This document shows, in pieces, positions 21,486 to 31,959 of a DNA stretch of 64,000 bases (its first letter is position 1; every line of letters begins with the position of its first letter). The stretch covers positions 147,215 through 211,214 of the forward strand of contig JXTB01000488.1 of the NCBI GenBank assembly GCA_002914805.1, written 5' to 3'. Under the pieces are notes generated by a model. That model worked only from the letters and a program-made list of their open reading frames with translations. It was not told the origin of the DNA and did no database searches. The DNA comes from Parasponia andersonii. Lineage: Eukaryota > Streptophyta > Magnoliopsida > Rosales > Cannabaceae. Made by a program: the position numbers and the translations under genes.

Positions 21486-21836
21486 CTAAAACATCTTCGA
21501 TTTTTCCTTCAGGTGAGCAAAAGATCTATCTGTAAGCTGAAGAGTAACTATAGTTGGTCTTGCTTCTCCAATTCCCAACTTTCTGAAAACTGACATGGGC
21601 ATCAAGTTTATGCTTGCTCGTAGATCACACAAGGCTTTTCCGTAATAGGTATCACCAATAGAACATAGTATTGTAAAGCTTCCAGGGTCTTGAAGTTTAG
21701 GAAGGATTTTACTCTGCAAGATGGAGTTGCACTCTTTGGTCAGTGCCACTATTTCAAACTCTCCCAATCTTCTTTTCTTGGAGAGGATGTCCTTCATGAA
21801 TTTGACATACTTTGGCATCTGTTCTAAAGCTTCCAC
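21486..21836 (-). pseudogene. element B aspartic protease
   Basis: 116 codons. The protease active-site motif appears as CDLRASINLMPMSVF, where Athila proteases have CDLGAS; the Gly next to the catalytic Asp is Arg, consistent with a G-to-A transition, and would likely kill activity. Preceded by MPKYVKFMKDILSKKRRLGE, the usual segment before it. Confidence 0.8.
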
Positions 21837-22319
21837 GAGTGGTATATTAATATGCAGCTACTTTAAAACCTACAAAAATTTGTTGAATTGCTTGTCTTAC
21901 TACTGCGTGTGGAATCGTTAAGGAAAAGGTGACGGTGGTCTATTATTTTGCTTTTCTGGGCAGTCTTACTGTAGCGATGCTGTAGCAGACTTCTTTTTTT
22001 CAGCAGTTTGCTTTGTTATATTTTCCACTCTATCTTCCTTATCCTTTTCTCCTTGGATTGAAGAGGGCTCTCCTGATTATTTAAACCTTAGCTCAAGCCC
22101 TTTCAACTCTTTCNATCTTGGATTTTCTGTATCACTTGGCAAAGAACCTTGGGGCCTGCTATTCAAGGCATTAGCTAACTGCCCCATTTGATTCTCTAAG
22201 TTTCTAAATGAGGCTGCTTAGTTTTGAATCATTGCGGACTGATTCTGAATTATACTGTCATTTTTCGCCATATACTCCTTCAATAAAGCTTCCATAGAGT
22301 TGGATCGCTCTGGATATTG

Positions 22320-23500
22320 CTGTTTCTGATACTGTTATTGCTGTGGTAAATGATGTTGGAAACCAGGTGGATAGGTTGGTCTATTTGGAGTTATATCTGA
22401 AGTAGCTCCTTGGTTGCTCCATGAAAAATTAGGATGATGCCTCCATCCTTGGTTGTACGTGTTTGAAAACGGATTGTTGTTCTTGTTATAGTTCCCCATG
22501 TAGCATACTGAAGCAGGGTTAGATGGGCAGCTATCAAATGAATGCCCCTCACCACAATAAACACAAGAAACTGCAGCAGATTGATCTGCAGTTGCTCCAG
22601 CAGCCATATTCATAGATTTCAGGATATTAGACAGCGATGAAACTTGAGCTGTCAAGGCTATAACTGCATCAACATCATGAATTCTAGCAACACGCCTTCC
22701 TGTAACAACTCTTTCAGTCAGCCATTGATAGTTATTATTGGCCATTCGCTCCAAAATCTCATAAGCATCATTATAGGACTTTGCAAGAAGAACACCATTA
22801 GCTGAAGCATCCACCATTGACCGAGTATGAGCATTGAGGACATTATAAAATGTCTCCATTTGGATCCAATGAGGGATTCCATGGTGTGGGCATTTTCTTA
22901 GCAATTCTTTAAAGCGCTCTCACGATTTATATAAAGATTCCCCATCCAACTGCTGAAAAGAAGTAATATCATTTCGGAGCTTAGCATTTTTAGTTGGTGG
23001 CAAATATTTCATCAAAACTTTCTCCGCCAAGTTATTCCATATGGCCACCGAATCTGGGAGTATTGAGTTCAACCATGCTCTTGCTCTATCTCGTAAAGAG
23101 TATGGGAATAGTTTCAATCTTAAAGCTTCATCTGTGACTCCTTGCATTTTGAATGAATCACATACTTCTATGAACAACCGGAGGTGAAGATATGGATCCT
23201 CTGTTGGTATCCCACTAAATTACCCCACAGTTTGGAGCATTTGAAACATCACCGGCTTCAATTCAAACTAAGGTGCTTGAATTTCGAGCCTAACAATGCC
23301 AGGATTAAGCACATTGAGAATAGGAATAGCATACTCTCTGATTGCTCTGTCCCTGCCATCTGCCATTGCCGCAGTATCATTAGCATCAGCCATTCCTCTT
23401 AAACCAGCTAAACCTTGTTATTGTTCCCTTCTCCTTGCTCGAAATGTTCTTTCAATCTCAGGATCTAAGGGCACCAGATCTTGTTCTTACTGATTATTCA
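22320..23500 (-). pseudogene. element B gag
   Basis: Two main frames, 23177-22920 and 22904-22335, are separated by a TGA where the family has Trp (SWERF context), consistent with TGG to TGA. Seen: LRLKLFPYSLRDRARAWLNS (capsid), CPHHGIPHWIQMETFYNVLN, and a zinc knuckle C-x2-C-x4-H-x4-C in CVYCGEGHSFDSC, followed by NPFSNTYNQGWRHHPNFSW. Further Gln-to-stop changes lie in the Gln-rich tail near 22220 and 22336. An isolated N is at 22114. Confidence 0.88.
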
Positions 23501-23540
23501 TATAAAGAGTATAAGTTCTATAAATAATTTTAGTTCTCTC

Positions 23541-23560
23541 AATCCCCAGCAACGGCGCAA
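23541..23560 (-). other. element B primer binding site (tRNA-Asp type)
   Basis: Minus sense TTGCGCCGTTGCTGGGGATT closely matches the complement of the plant tRNA-Asp 3' end (TGGCGCCGTTGCCGGGGATC), the primer used by Athila elements. It lies 6 bp inside the 5' LTR boundary. Confidence 0.8.
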
Positions 23561-23566
23561 AAAACT

Positions 23567-24999
23567 TTTTGGCGTTATTTTATAATTGCTATGCAAGTGT
23601 ACGTGCTGAATAAGTAATATAGTAATGAGTTGAGTATCATCTCCACAGGGATTGATTAACAAACTTAGTTGGATAAAACTAATATCAATTAAGCTGAATT
23701 AAGAAATTATAAAAATTGACTGATGCAAAATAAAAAAATGTAAATTCCAAACATAAAACAATATGATCTAAATAAGAGATTATAAATGGATAGATATATT
23801 AAGCTGGGACGATTGAATCCTCCTCAGTTGCAAATCTGGGTACAATTACTTCAGCAATGCTTATGGCAAAATTCACTCCAGTAATAGAAAATTCCATCAA
23901 TACATAATAATCTTCCGAATTTATTATGTTTTAAGTTCTTCAAACCAGATTTAACATATTCCTATGCTGATCCAGTTCTCATAACTTCCCTTATAGCGTC
24001 GATTTTCAATGGGTTATACATGGTAACGATATATTCCTATATCATTACAAATTCAGGAATCCACTAAAACGACACTTGAAACATGTATCAGTCAAGTTAG
24101 ATCCAACTAAAATTAACCTTTCCAGAATTAATCCTAGTTTATTTATCCTAAATATTGGTGGCCAAATAATAATAGGAATTAATGATGAAGCTCACTTGAA
24201 TGAACAAGAGGAAATTACCATAAACGCTTAAAACAACATTTAATCCTTCATTATAACCTTAGATTCATCAATATCCTAGCTAAGAAAAACTTAGCTCATG
24301 TTCTGGGGCTCAAAAATTAGCAACCCAAAGTAATTCATAGATTACAGAAAGTTCAAGATAAGAAAAAAAAAATAAATACAAGAAGATTTAAGAAGGGAAA
24401 AACTAGCTGGATAATGGTAAATCGAGCTCCCTGCTGCTAGTACTTCCTCTCCTTCGTCCTCTCTTCTCTATACTACCTTCCTCTCTTTTCTTTTCTTTTC
24501 CGTCTTTTTCTCTGGTCAACTGTCCTCTCCCTTCTTTTTACAGTACATTTTCCTATTATATCAGAGTAGGTAAGGTACCTTAACACACGTGTTAGCCAAA
24601 TATAGAGTGAGGACCACTTTTGCTTCATTTTCCCTTAGCTGGTATCTGTTAGCACCAGCTGTGCGTAAAAGATACCAGCTGGAAAAAGAATTCTGCTGTT
24701 CAGTATTGCTCCGGCGCGTTGCTGCAGCAAAGTTACTTCCAGCTTTTACTTAAGTTCAGCATTCCTTTAAAGATGTGGCCATTTAAATTCATCAGAATTC
24801 AAGTCCTAATTTCAGCATTCCTACTAGAAATAAAAAGAAAATAAAATAGATATTGACTATATTAAATTGTAATCATCGGAAACACCACAGACAAAAATAA
24901 AATAAAGAAAAATACTTAAACTAGACAATTTGATCCTTTAAAACAACTATCCCAAGACTCAAAAACATACCAAATAATTATATTTTTATAGAGTTATCG
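23567..24999 (-). repeat. element B 5' LTR (right)
   Basis: 1,433 bp copy of 14026-15468. Its outer terminal TG (minus sense) has become CG at 24999, a single transition, and the inner end reads CGCCAAAA instead of CGCCAACA. The CATTA duplication follows at 25000. Confidence 0.9.
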
Positions 25000-25004
25000 C
25001 ATTA

Positions 25005-27176
25005 CCAAGTCTCAAACTACAAATAAAAGATAACTTCTTATTCCGCTTGTTGACCGTCAATATCACACTAGACACCACCTATGGAGAAAGTAGAGAGGGT
25101 GAGCATAAAATACCCATTAGGTTACCCAATTTCCTTTTTTGGGAAAATCCTTTATAATCTCAAAACATATGCATGGTTAATAGTACTGGAAAACATTTCT
25201 TTAAATATTAAAGACTTAAACTATTTACAGAAATCCAGGCTAAAAACCAAAACCATATATTTTGGTTAAAACATATAAAAGTCTCAATTCAAATTAGCAT
25301 AATACACATCACAAAAATCAACATATCACATGAGCTCTTATCCTTTCATCACGACTAGAGCAACTTATACTACATGTATTGAGTGCTCTTTGCCTGACAT
25401 CTATCTCTGGAAACCGGAGGGACACCCATGTATCTAATCCTACCAAACCGGAGGGACACCGAATGCCTACGCCTACTGAATAGAGATAGTCAGAAAACAA
25501 ACCCCGCGCGAGTTTACGAGCTCTCACCGAAGGTTGGTATACTAATCCGCCTACTATAATACCGTGATGCTTAAGACGACTCTCATGCATGATCATATGA
25601 AATGTGCAATATATAGAGTCTCAAACAACCATGCAGTGGTTTAACATTCTAGACATGCTCTGATTTTTAATTAAAAATCATTTTGTACTTAAAAATCCAA
25701 AAGTACAGTTTCTATGGTTTACCAATTCCAAGTACAAAAACTTGTATAAAATCATATTTAAAAATATTTAGAGCAGTATACAATGTTTCAAAAATCATAG
25801 TTCATTAAAATAACTATTCAAATAATTCAATTTAATAAAATCACGAAATTTTATTTTTTAGAATAAATTCCAATTTTAATGAAAATAATAGAAAACAAGG
25901 AAATGGAATCCCCTACATCGAAATAATAGTTATGCTGAGCTAATGACACTTGAAATATCCTCAATTTATCACCGGGTTGTTTTGACAGTTATTTTCGAAT
26001 CTCATCACGTTCACTTGAAAAGTTAACTTTTCAAATAGAGTCTCGAATTGAGAAACAGATGTCACCACTAAATTCAGAACACCCAAAAACATCGATTAAG
26101 ATATAAAGTTCGTCAAAAACGAGCCCCGGTACGGAACTGGTCCGTGGCACGCAAAACGGAGCAATTCACAAATTATTTTCTCAATTTTCGTGCCACTTCG
26201 GAAAATAGTAGTATTTTATATCACACTTCATGTCCCGACCTCACTGAGTCTCAATTCGAAGTCAGAACTCAATTTTGAGGTCCCGAACATTAAATGGGCT
26301 CAAAAATCCGAAATATATAAAAATACCACATTTTGAAAATAATTAGAAAAATACCACATTTTCATCTCGATGATTAATGATCTTCTGGTTACCGTTTTAA
26401 CACTTCAAAATCATGAAATTTCATGTTTCAAACTCTTTTTTCATGTGGTAAAATTTTCTCGAGAAAAATAACTCAATTCCGAAATAATTACAAAAATACT
26501 ACAAAAATTAAATATTAAAATATTGGTACAGTAGTTAACTTCTCACTAGAGCCGAGTTGGAGGCCAGAGTTGTCGGAAATGAAAGCTGGAGTTGAGACAA
26601 GTCCAACGGTGGTGGTGGTGAGGTGATCGGACTTCGGAGGAGGAAACGGCGGGCGAAAAACCGTTCAGTGGCGCTAATTTCGAGCGGCCTTTTCTCCGGC
26701 GAGGAGCGGCGGAGTGAGACGGCGGCACCGGGCGTGACTTCGTCGATAGCTGGGCAAGGATGCAAGGCAGTGTCGAGCAGAACGGTGGCCGAAAGTGCCT
26801 CAGGTGAACAGTGGCAAAGAGCGGCTTCGGGGGACTTCTGTGGAGAAGAAAGAAGAAATGATGGGTTTTAATGTAATTTTTGAAAACTATAGCAGTGGGA
26901 CACATGGCGCAATCTGATTCGACCGAAATTTTTTTTTGAAATTCCACTTTGGCCACAATTTTAAAAAGATTCTTTTACTTTAGTCCCTCCTTAATTACAT
27001 TTTTGTCCCCGATTTGAAATTTCTTTTTCACTTTTGCCCCAAATGCACCTAGACTTTATCTTATCTAGATTCAACATCAAATTTATTTCAGATTTTTATT
27101 TAATTAATCCAAAATTACCAAATTGCTCTTGAAGTAAAATTACTTAATTACCCTTACAAAAATTTAGGATTTTACA
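25005..27176 (-). repeat. element A left (3') LTR, proximal part
   Basis: 2,172 bp continuing the LTR after the Athila insertion and matching 32270-34451. Together with 13714-14025 the LTR totals 2,484 bp against 2,492 bp on the right. It holds a GC-rich block at about 26530-26870 and two direct copies of CCGGAGGGACACC near 25416-25457. Confidence 0.9.
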
Positions 27177-27194
27177 TCCTCTCCCCCTTAAAAG
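27177..27194 (-). other. element A polypurine tract
   Basis: Minus sense CTTTTAAGGGGGAGAGGA directly precedes the LTR start TGTAAAATCC. Confidence 0.8.
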
Positions 27195-27224
27195 AATTTC
27201 GTCCCGAAATTCAGATGCAAGGTT

Positions 27225-28740
27225 GGAAATTAAACAGATGAGGATATTTTTCATACATTTCTGCTTCTAGCTCCCAAGTGGCTTCGTCTTCCTTATGGTG
27301 TTGCCAAAGAACCTTGACAAGTGGTTTCTCCCTATTTCGTAGCACTTTGAGCTCTCTCCCCAGTATTCGAACTGATTATTCCTCATATGTTACATCCTCT
27401 TGTAATGGCACTTCCACATACTGAATAACATGAGATAGATCAGGCACATACTTCCTGAGCATTGAGACATGAAAAACATTGTGCACTCGGCCCAATTGTG
27501 GTGGCATTTCCAAGCGATACGCTACGGGCCCAATTCTAGAAGTAATCTCAAATGGTCCAATATATCTTGGAGCCAATTTGCCTTTAAGTCCAAATCTAGT
27601 GATCCCACGCCTTGGCGTTACTTTCACGAATATCTGATCACCAACTTCGAACTCTACTTCACGTCTCTTTGGGTCCGCATAACTTTTCTGTCGACTCTAC
27701 ATGACTTTGAGTATTTGCCAAATCTTGTTAATTTTCTCAGTAGTCTCTTGTATCAGTTCTGGCCCAAGAATGACATGCTCCTCTGCATCAGCCCAACACA
27801 AGGGTGATCTATATGATCTCCCATATAATACCTCATATGAAGCCATGCCAAAACTGGTTTGATAGCTGTTGTTATAAGAAAACTCTACTAATGACAGGTG
27901 ATCATCCCAGCTTCCACCAAAACCTAGTACACAAGAGCGAAGCATATCTTCTAGAATCTGAATAGTCCTCTCAGATCGGCCATCTGTCTGAGAATGGTGA
28001 GCAGTACTGAGATTTAGTTCTGTTCCCAAAGCTCTCTACAAAGTTCTCCAGGACTTAGAAATAAATCTTTGGTCTCTGTCCGAAACTATACTTGATGGCA
28101 CTCCATGCAATCGTACAATATTGTTAATGTAGAGACGACTAAGCTTATTGAGTGAAAAATCAGATCTGATCAGTATGAAATGAGCAGTTTTCGTTATACG
28201 ATCAAAAATTACCCAAACTATGTCGTCCTTTCTTCGGGTTGTAGGTAAACGCATTACAAAGTTCATAGTGATTTTATCCCACTTCTACTCTAGTATATGT
28301 AAAGGCTATAGTAGTCCAGCTGGTCTTTAGTGTTCAGCTTTAACTTGTTGATATGTCATGCACTTAGCCACAAAAGTAGCTATATCACGTTTCATACCTT
28401 TCCACTAATACTGTCTCTTCAGGTCGGGATACATCTTGGAGCTACTAGGATGTACTACAAACTTGGACTTATGAGCTTCAGTGAAAATGGTCTCTCTAAG
28501 ATGAGGATCATTAGCTTCTGCTAGCTTGTCTTTGAAAAGTATAAATCCTTCTCTATTTGTACTCCAACCTTTTAATTGTTCACCACTTTCGAGTTGATTC
28601 CAGATCATTCTCAACTCTTGGTCTTGCCGTTGATTTTGCTGCACAGTTTGGAGAGGAGCAGGTGTGGCAATAATATTACTGAGATAAGTAGCATTTCTAG
28701 ACTCGAAGTACTGCAAGTTATAATCACTAATTACCAATGA
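27225..28740 (-). pseudogene. element A integrase with C-terminal chromodomain
   Basis: In minus sense: 28737-28405 carries the linker; 28266-28036 the core start with VIFDRITKTAHF (first Asp) and IVSDRDQRF (second Asp); 28029-27697 has the GRSERTIQILEDML segment with the third acidic residue; 27627-27376 the GPF/Y-type module ending [14 protein letters not shown]. After one stop at about 27376 the same frame continues with a chromodomain-like VLW...EATWELEAEMYEKYPHLF to about 27230. The chromodomain places the element among chromoviruses and would target heterochromatin. Stops at several Gln/Trp codons disable it. Confidence 0.88.
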
Positions 28741-29402
28741 GTTCTTCTAATCTTGAAATATAAGTGCCGCTAAGGAGCTAAGTGGTTTTCTACTCAAGGC
28801 ATCAGCTACAATATTCGCCTTACCGGGATGGTATTGTAGTTCAAAGTCATAATCTTCTATATACTCAACCTATATTCATTGTCTCAAATTCAGATCCCGT
28901 TGGGTGAAGATATATTTCAAACTCTTATGGTCAGAGAATATTTCAAATTTCATACCATAGAAATAAGACCTCCATATCTTGAGTGCGAAAATTATTGCTG
29001 CAAGCTCCAGGTTATGGATAGGATAGTTCCTCTCATGCGGCTTCAACTGACGAGAAGCCTACGCTACAACTCAACTATTTTGCATTAGAACACATCCCAA
29101 TCCCATCTTAGAAGTATCAGTATATACCACATAAGATTCATTTCCCTCAGGAACTTAAGAATAGGTGCAGTTGTCAAACTATGCTTCAGTTTCTTGAAAG
29201 CTTCTTCACAATCACTATCCCAAATGAACTTGATATCCTTCTTGGTTAACCTTGTCAATTATAATGTAACTCTTGAGAAATTCTGAACAAAATGACGGTA
29301 ATAGCCTGCTAAACCGAGGAAACTTTGTATCTCCGTCACATTCTTTGGTCTTTCCCATTTTAGAACAGCTTCTACCTTAGTAGGATCGACTGAGATACCT
29401 TC
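28741..29402 (-). pseudogene. element A RNase H
   Basis: No long open frame, but minus-sense reading shows [35 protein letters not shown] and [17 protein letters not shown], the standard RNase H to integrase transition, interrupted by stops after LRQ and elsewhere. Confidence 0.75.
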
Positions 29403-30362
29403 TTAAGAAATTACATATCCCAAGAATTTAACTTCTGACATCCAAAATACAGATTTTGTTCTTTTGGCATATAATTCTTGACTTCTCAAAACTTCAAGCA
29501 TTATCCTCAGATGTTCGGCATGATCTTCCTGAGTCTTGGAATATATCAGGATATCATCAATAAAAACAACTACAGAATGATCCAAGTATGGCCTGAAAAT
29601 CCGATTAATGAGGTCTATAAAAGCTACAGATGTATTCATCAAACCAAAAGGCATTACCAGAAACTCAAAGTGGCCATAACGAGTTCTGAATGTTATTTTC
29701 GGTATATCTTCCTCTTTTATCTTCAACTGGTAATAATCTGACCTCAAGTCAATCTTAGAGAAAAATCTTGATCCACCAAATTGATCAAATAGCTCGTCAA
29801 TCCTTGGCAAAGGATACTTGTTCTTTATCATCAGCTGGTTTAACTTTTTATAGTCTACACATAGCCTTAAAGTACCGTCAGCTTTCTTGGCAAACAAAAT
29901 AGGAGCACCCCAAGAAGACGTACTACTTCGAATGAAACCCTTGGATATCAAATCATCCAATTGTTCCCACAATTCGTTCATCTCTACAGGAGCTATGCGG
30001 TAGGCTGGAGTAGAAACTGGCTGAGCTCCAGGAACAAGGTCAATATAGAACTCGACCTCCCTATCTGGTGATAGCCCTGGTAAATTCTCTGGAAATTCAC
30101 TCACCACTCGAATCCACAGGTCCTGATCATTAGTTCTCATCTCGCCATCGTTGGCAAACAAGTTCCCATAACACTCAAGTTTCTTTCTACCACCCAAATA
30201 AGCTTTTAGAATAGGACTTGGTTCCAAAGAATTCATTCGGGTTTGATATATTATGGGTCGTCCATCATTCAAAAAAATAGTCATTCTCTTATCATAACAA
30301 TCGACAATAGCTTGATACTTGGATAACCAATCCATACTAAGTACTACATCGTATTGTTTCAT
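29403..30362 (-). pseudogene. element A reverse transcriptase (largest open piece)
   Basis: 320 codons open with the stop. Seen: [14 protein letters not shown] (end of protease region), [78 protein letters not shown], and the catalytic [12 protein letters not shown] with both Asp of the xxDD motif. It ends in a stop just after KFLGYVIS. Confidence 0.9.
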
Positions 30363-30389
30363 TGGTAATACAATTAAATGAGCAAGTAA

Positions 30390-30593
30390 TTATTTAACAT
30401 CATTCACCACACGATAAGATTTACACACATTAGACGCATCAGATACACCACCTAAAGGTGTTCCTAAGTTCAAGGCATAATCCAACTCAGAAAATTCTAA
30501 ATCCAAAAGTTGAACAAACAACAAGGATATGAATGAATGAGATGTACCAGTGTCAAACAAAACACATGCCCAAGAATATGAAATAAGAACCAT
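30390..30593 (-). pseudogene. element A aspartic protease
   Basis: 67 codons with the active site VLFDTGTSHSFIS (DTG intact). The piece stops before the RT block, so it is cut off from the rest of the polyprotein by a nonsense change near 30390. Confidence 0.85.
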
Positions 30594-30939
30594 ACCGTCA
30601 ACAACACCTCGTCTAGTGTGTTCATTGGAACCATCAGTTTCAGAAATTGCAAAAGCTTGGCCAGTGACTTTTCCTTTTCCCTTATTGCCTCTTCCTAGTC
30701 CAGGACGACTGCTGCTAGATCTCAGACCATTGCTATCATATCCACACCCTCCTTGACTCCCTGAAACCTGAGGAGTCTGGAAATTCTGAGTATAACCCTA
30801 GGGGCGGTACTGGTGTTGGTAAGGTGGTGGAGATGAAAAAGCCTAAGAAACACCCTGGGATTGCTGTGACCTAGCTCGAGTGTTCTAGGGAGGTGCTGAA
30901 CCAGAATAACTTCCAAGTAGTCCTTCTTGAGAAAGAGGG

Positions 30940-31827
30940 GATTTCTGCAGACGTTTTGGGCACTCATTCCTCTTATGGCCATGCTGACCACGGTGGTAAC
31001 ACGTACAGGGACTGAACTTCTTATTACCAACTGAACCACTGCTAGTATAGCTTCTAGTGTTAAGTGAACCTTGAGCAAACCGTTGTCCTTGGTTCCTCTT
31101 GTTGACTTTTCTCTCATTGCTTTTATTCCTCCTTGCACTCTGCTCATTTTCTACGGCTTCAACTCATTGGGCAGCTAACACTACTTCAAAATGAGTGGCA
31201 AACGAGCGAATAGCAATACGGTTGTGGATGTTTTGATTTAGTCCATTCTTGAACTTCGCAATTCGATAAATGTCACTCACCACTGGGCTAAGGGCAAGGC
31301 TTGCCAATTCTGTGAATTCCATCACATATTGGTTTACTATTCTATTCTCCTGAGTAAGTCTCTCAAAACGGCCAACCACTTTAGCTTGTTGATCATTATT
31401 TGCATAATGCGCTTTGAAGAGTCTCTCAAATTGTTCCCATGTTACGCTTTCTACTTTTGGCATAATCTCAATTGTCTCCCACCAATAGATAGCATTTCCC
31501 GTCAAGCGAGAGATAGCAAACACAACCCAGAACTCTCTAGGAGTACCCAAGGTCTGAAAGTGTCGTGTCAGCTCATGCAACTATGCGTTGGCAACTAGTG
31601 GGTCTGAGGTTCCATCATACTATCTAGGCTAAAGGCGCATAAACTTCTGAAGATGATCAGCCTGATCGGGTTGACTCTCTTGCTGTGATTGAGGTTGAGG
31701 CTGAAGTTTAGGACCTTACATCTCAAAAAAAGCATAACGTATTGCTTCAAAGAATTGGTTGAAGTCTTGTGGAATTGGAGGGGGCTCGGCACCAAGCTGG
31801 CGCCTCGGAGCTCTCATAGGAGGCATA
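30940..31827 (-). pseudogene. element A gag
   Basis: Begins at MPPMRAPRRQLG (31827). Capsid region at 31580-31164 with WWETIEI, WEQFERLFKAHYA and RFERLTQ, typical of Tekay-type gag. A zinc-knuckle remnant (about 30960-31010) reads CYHRGQHGHKRNEC, with Arg where the second Cys is expected. In-frame TAGs at 31581-31583, 31620-31622 and 31629-31631 are each explained by CAG to TAG. Confidence 0.85.
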
Positions 31828-31940
31828 TTTGAAAGTCTGAAATGATATACCAAACTATTATTGAGGCAATGATGCATATTGTCATAAAACAATTTCAATC
31901 TAGTCTAATAGTGCTATGTCTGAGGTATTTAAAACTCAAA

Positions 31941-31952
31941 GCTCTGATACCA
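31941..31952 (-). other. element A primer binding site (initiator Met tRNA)
   Basis: Minus sense TGGTATCAGAGC, complementary to the 3' end of tRNA-iMet, 7 bp inside the 5' LTR end. Confidence 0.9.
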
Positions 31953-31959
31953 CAAATTC

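Larger units (their letters stand above)
14026..24999 (-). mobile_element. Athila-like Ty3/gypsy retrotransposon (element B), inserted in element A's LTR
   Basis: A complete element: LTRs 14026-15468 and 23567-24999, an internal region of 8.1 kb, a tRNA-Asp-type primer site, gag with HSFDSCP and NPFSNTYNQGW (Athila gag signatures), protease, RT, RNase H, integrase, and an extra ORF between integrase and the 3' LTR, the env position typical of Athila. It is bounded by the 5-bp duplication CATTA. Many nonsense changes and an assembly gap mean it is inactive. Being nested, it is younger than element A. Confidence 0.92.

Noticed and set aside
26546-26956. 136-codon and nested frames in GC-rich DNA
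   Set aside because: They lie in the GC-rich block of the Tekay LTR and recur, broken differently, in the other LTR; GC-rich DNA lacks stops by composition.
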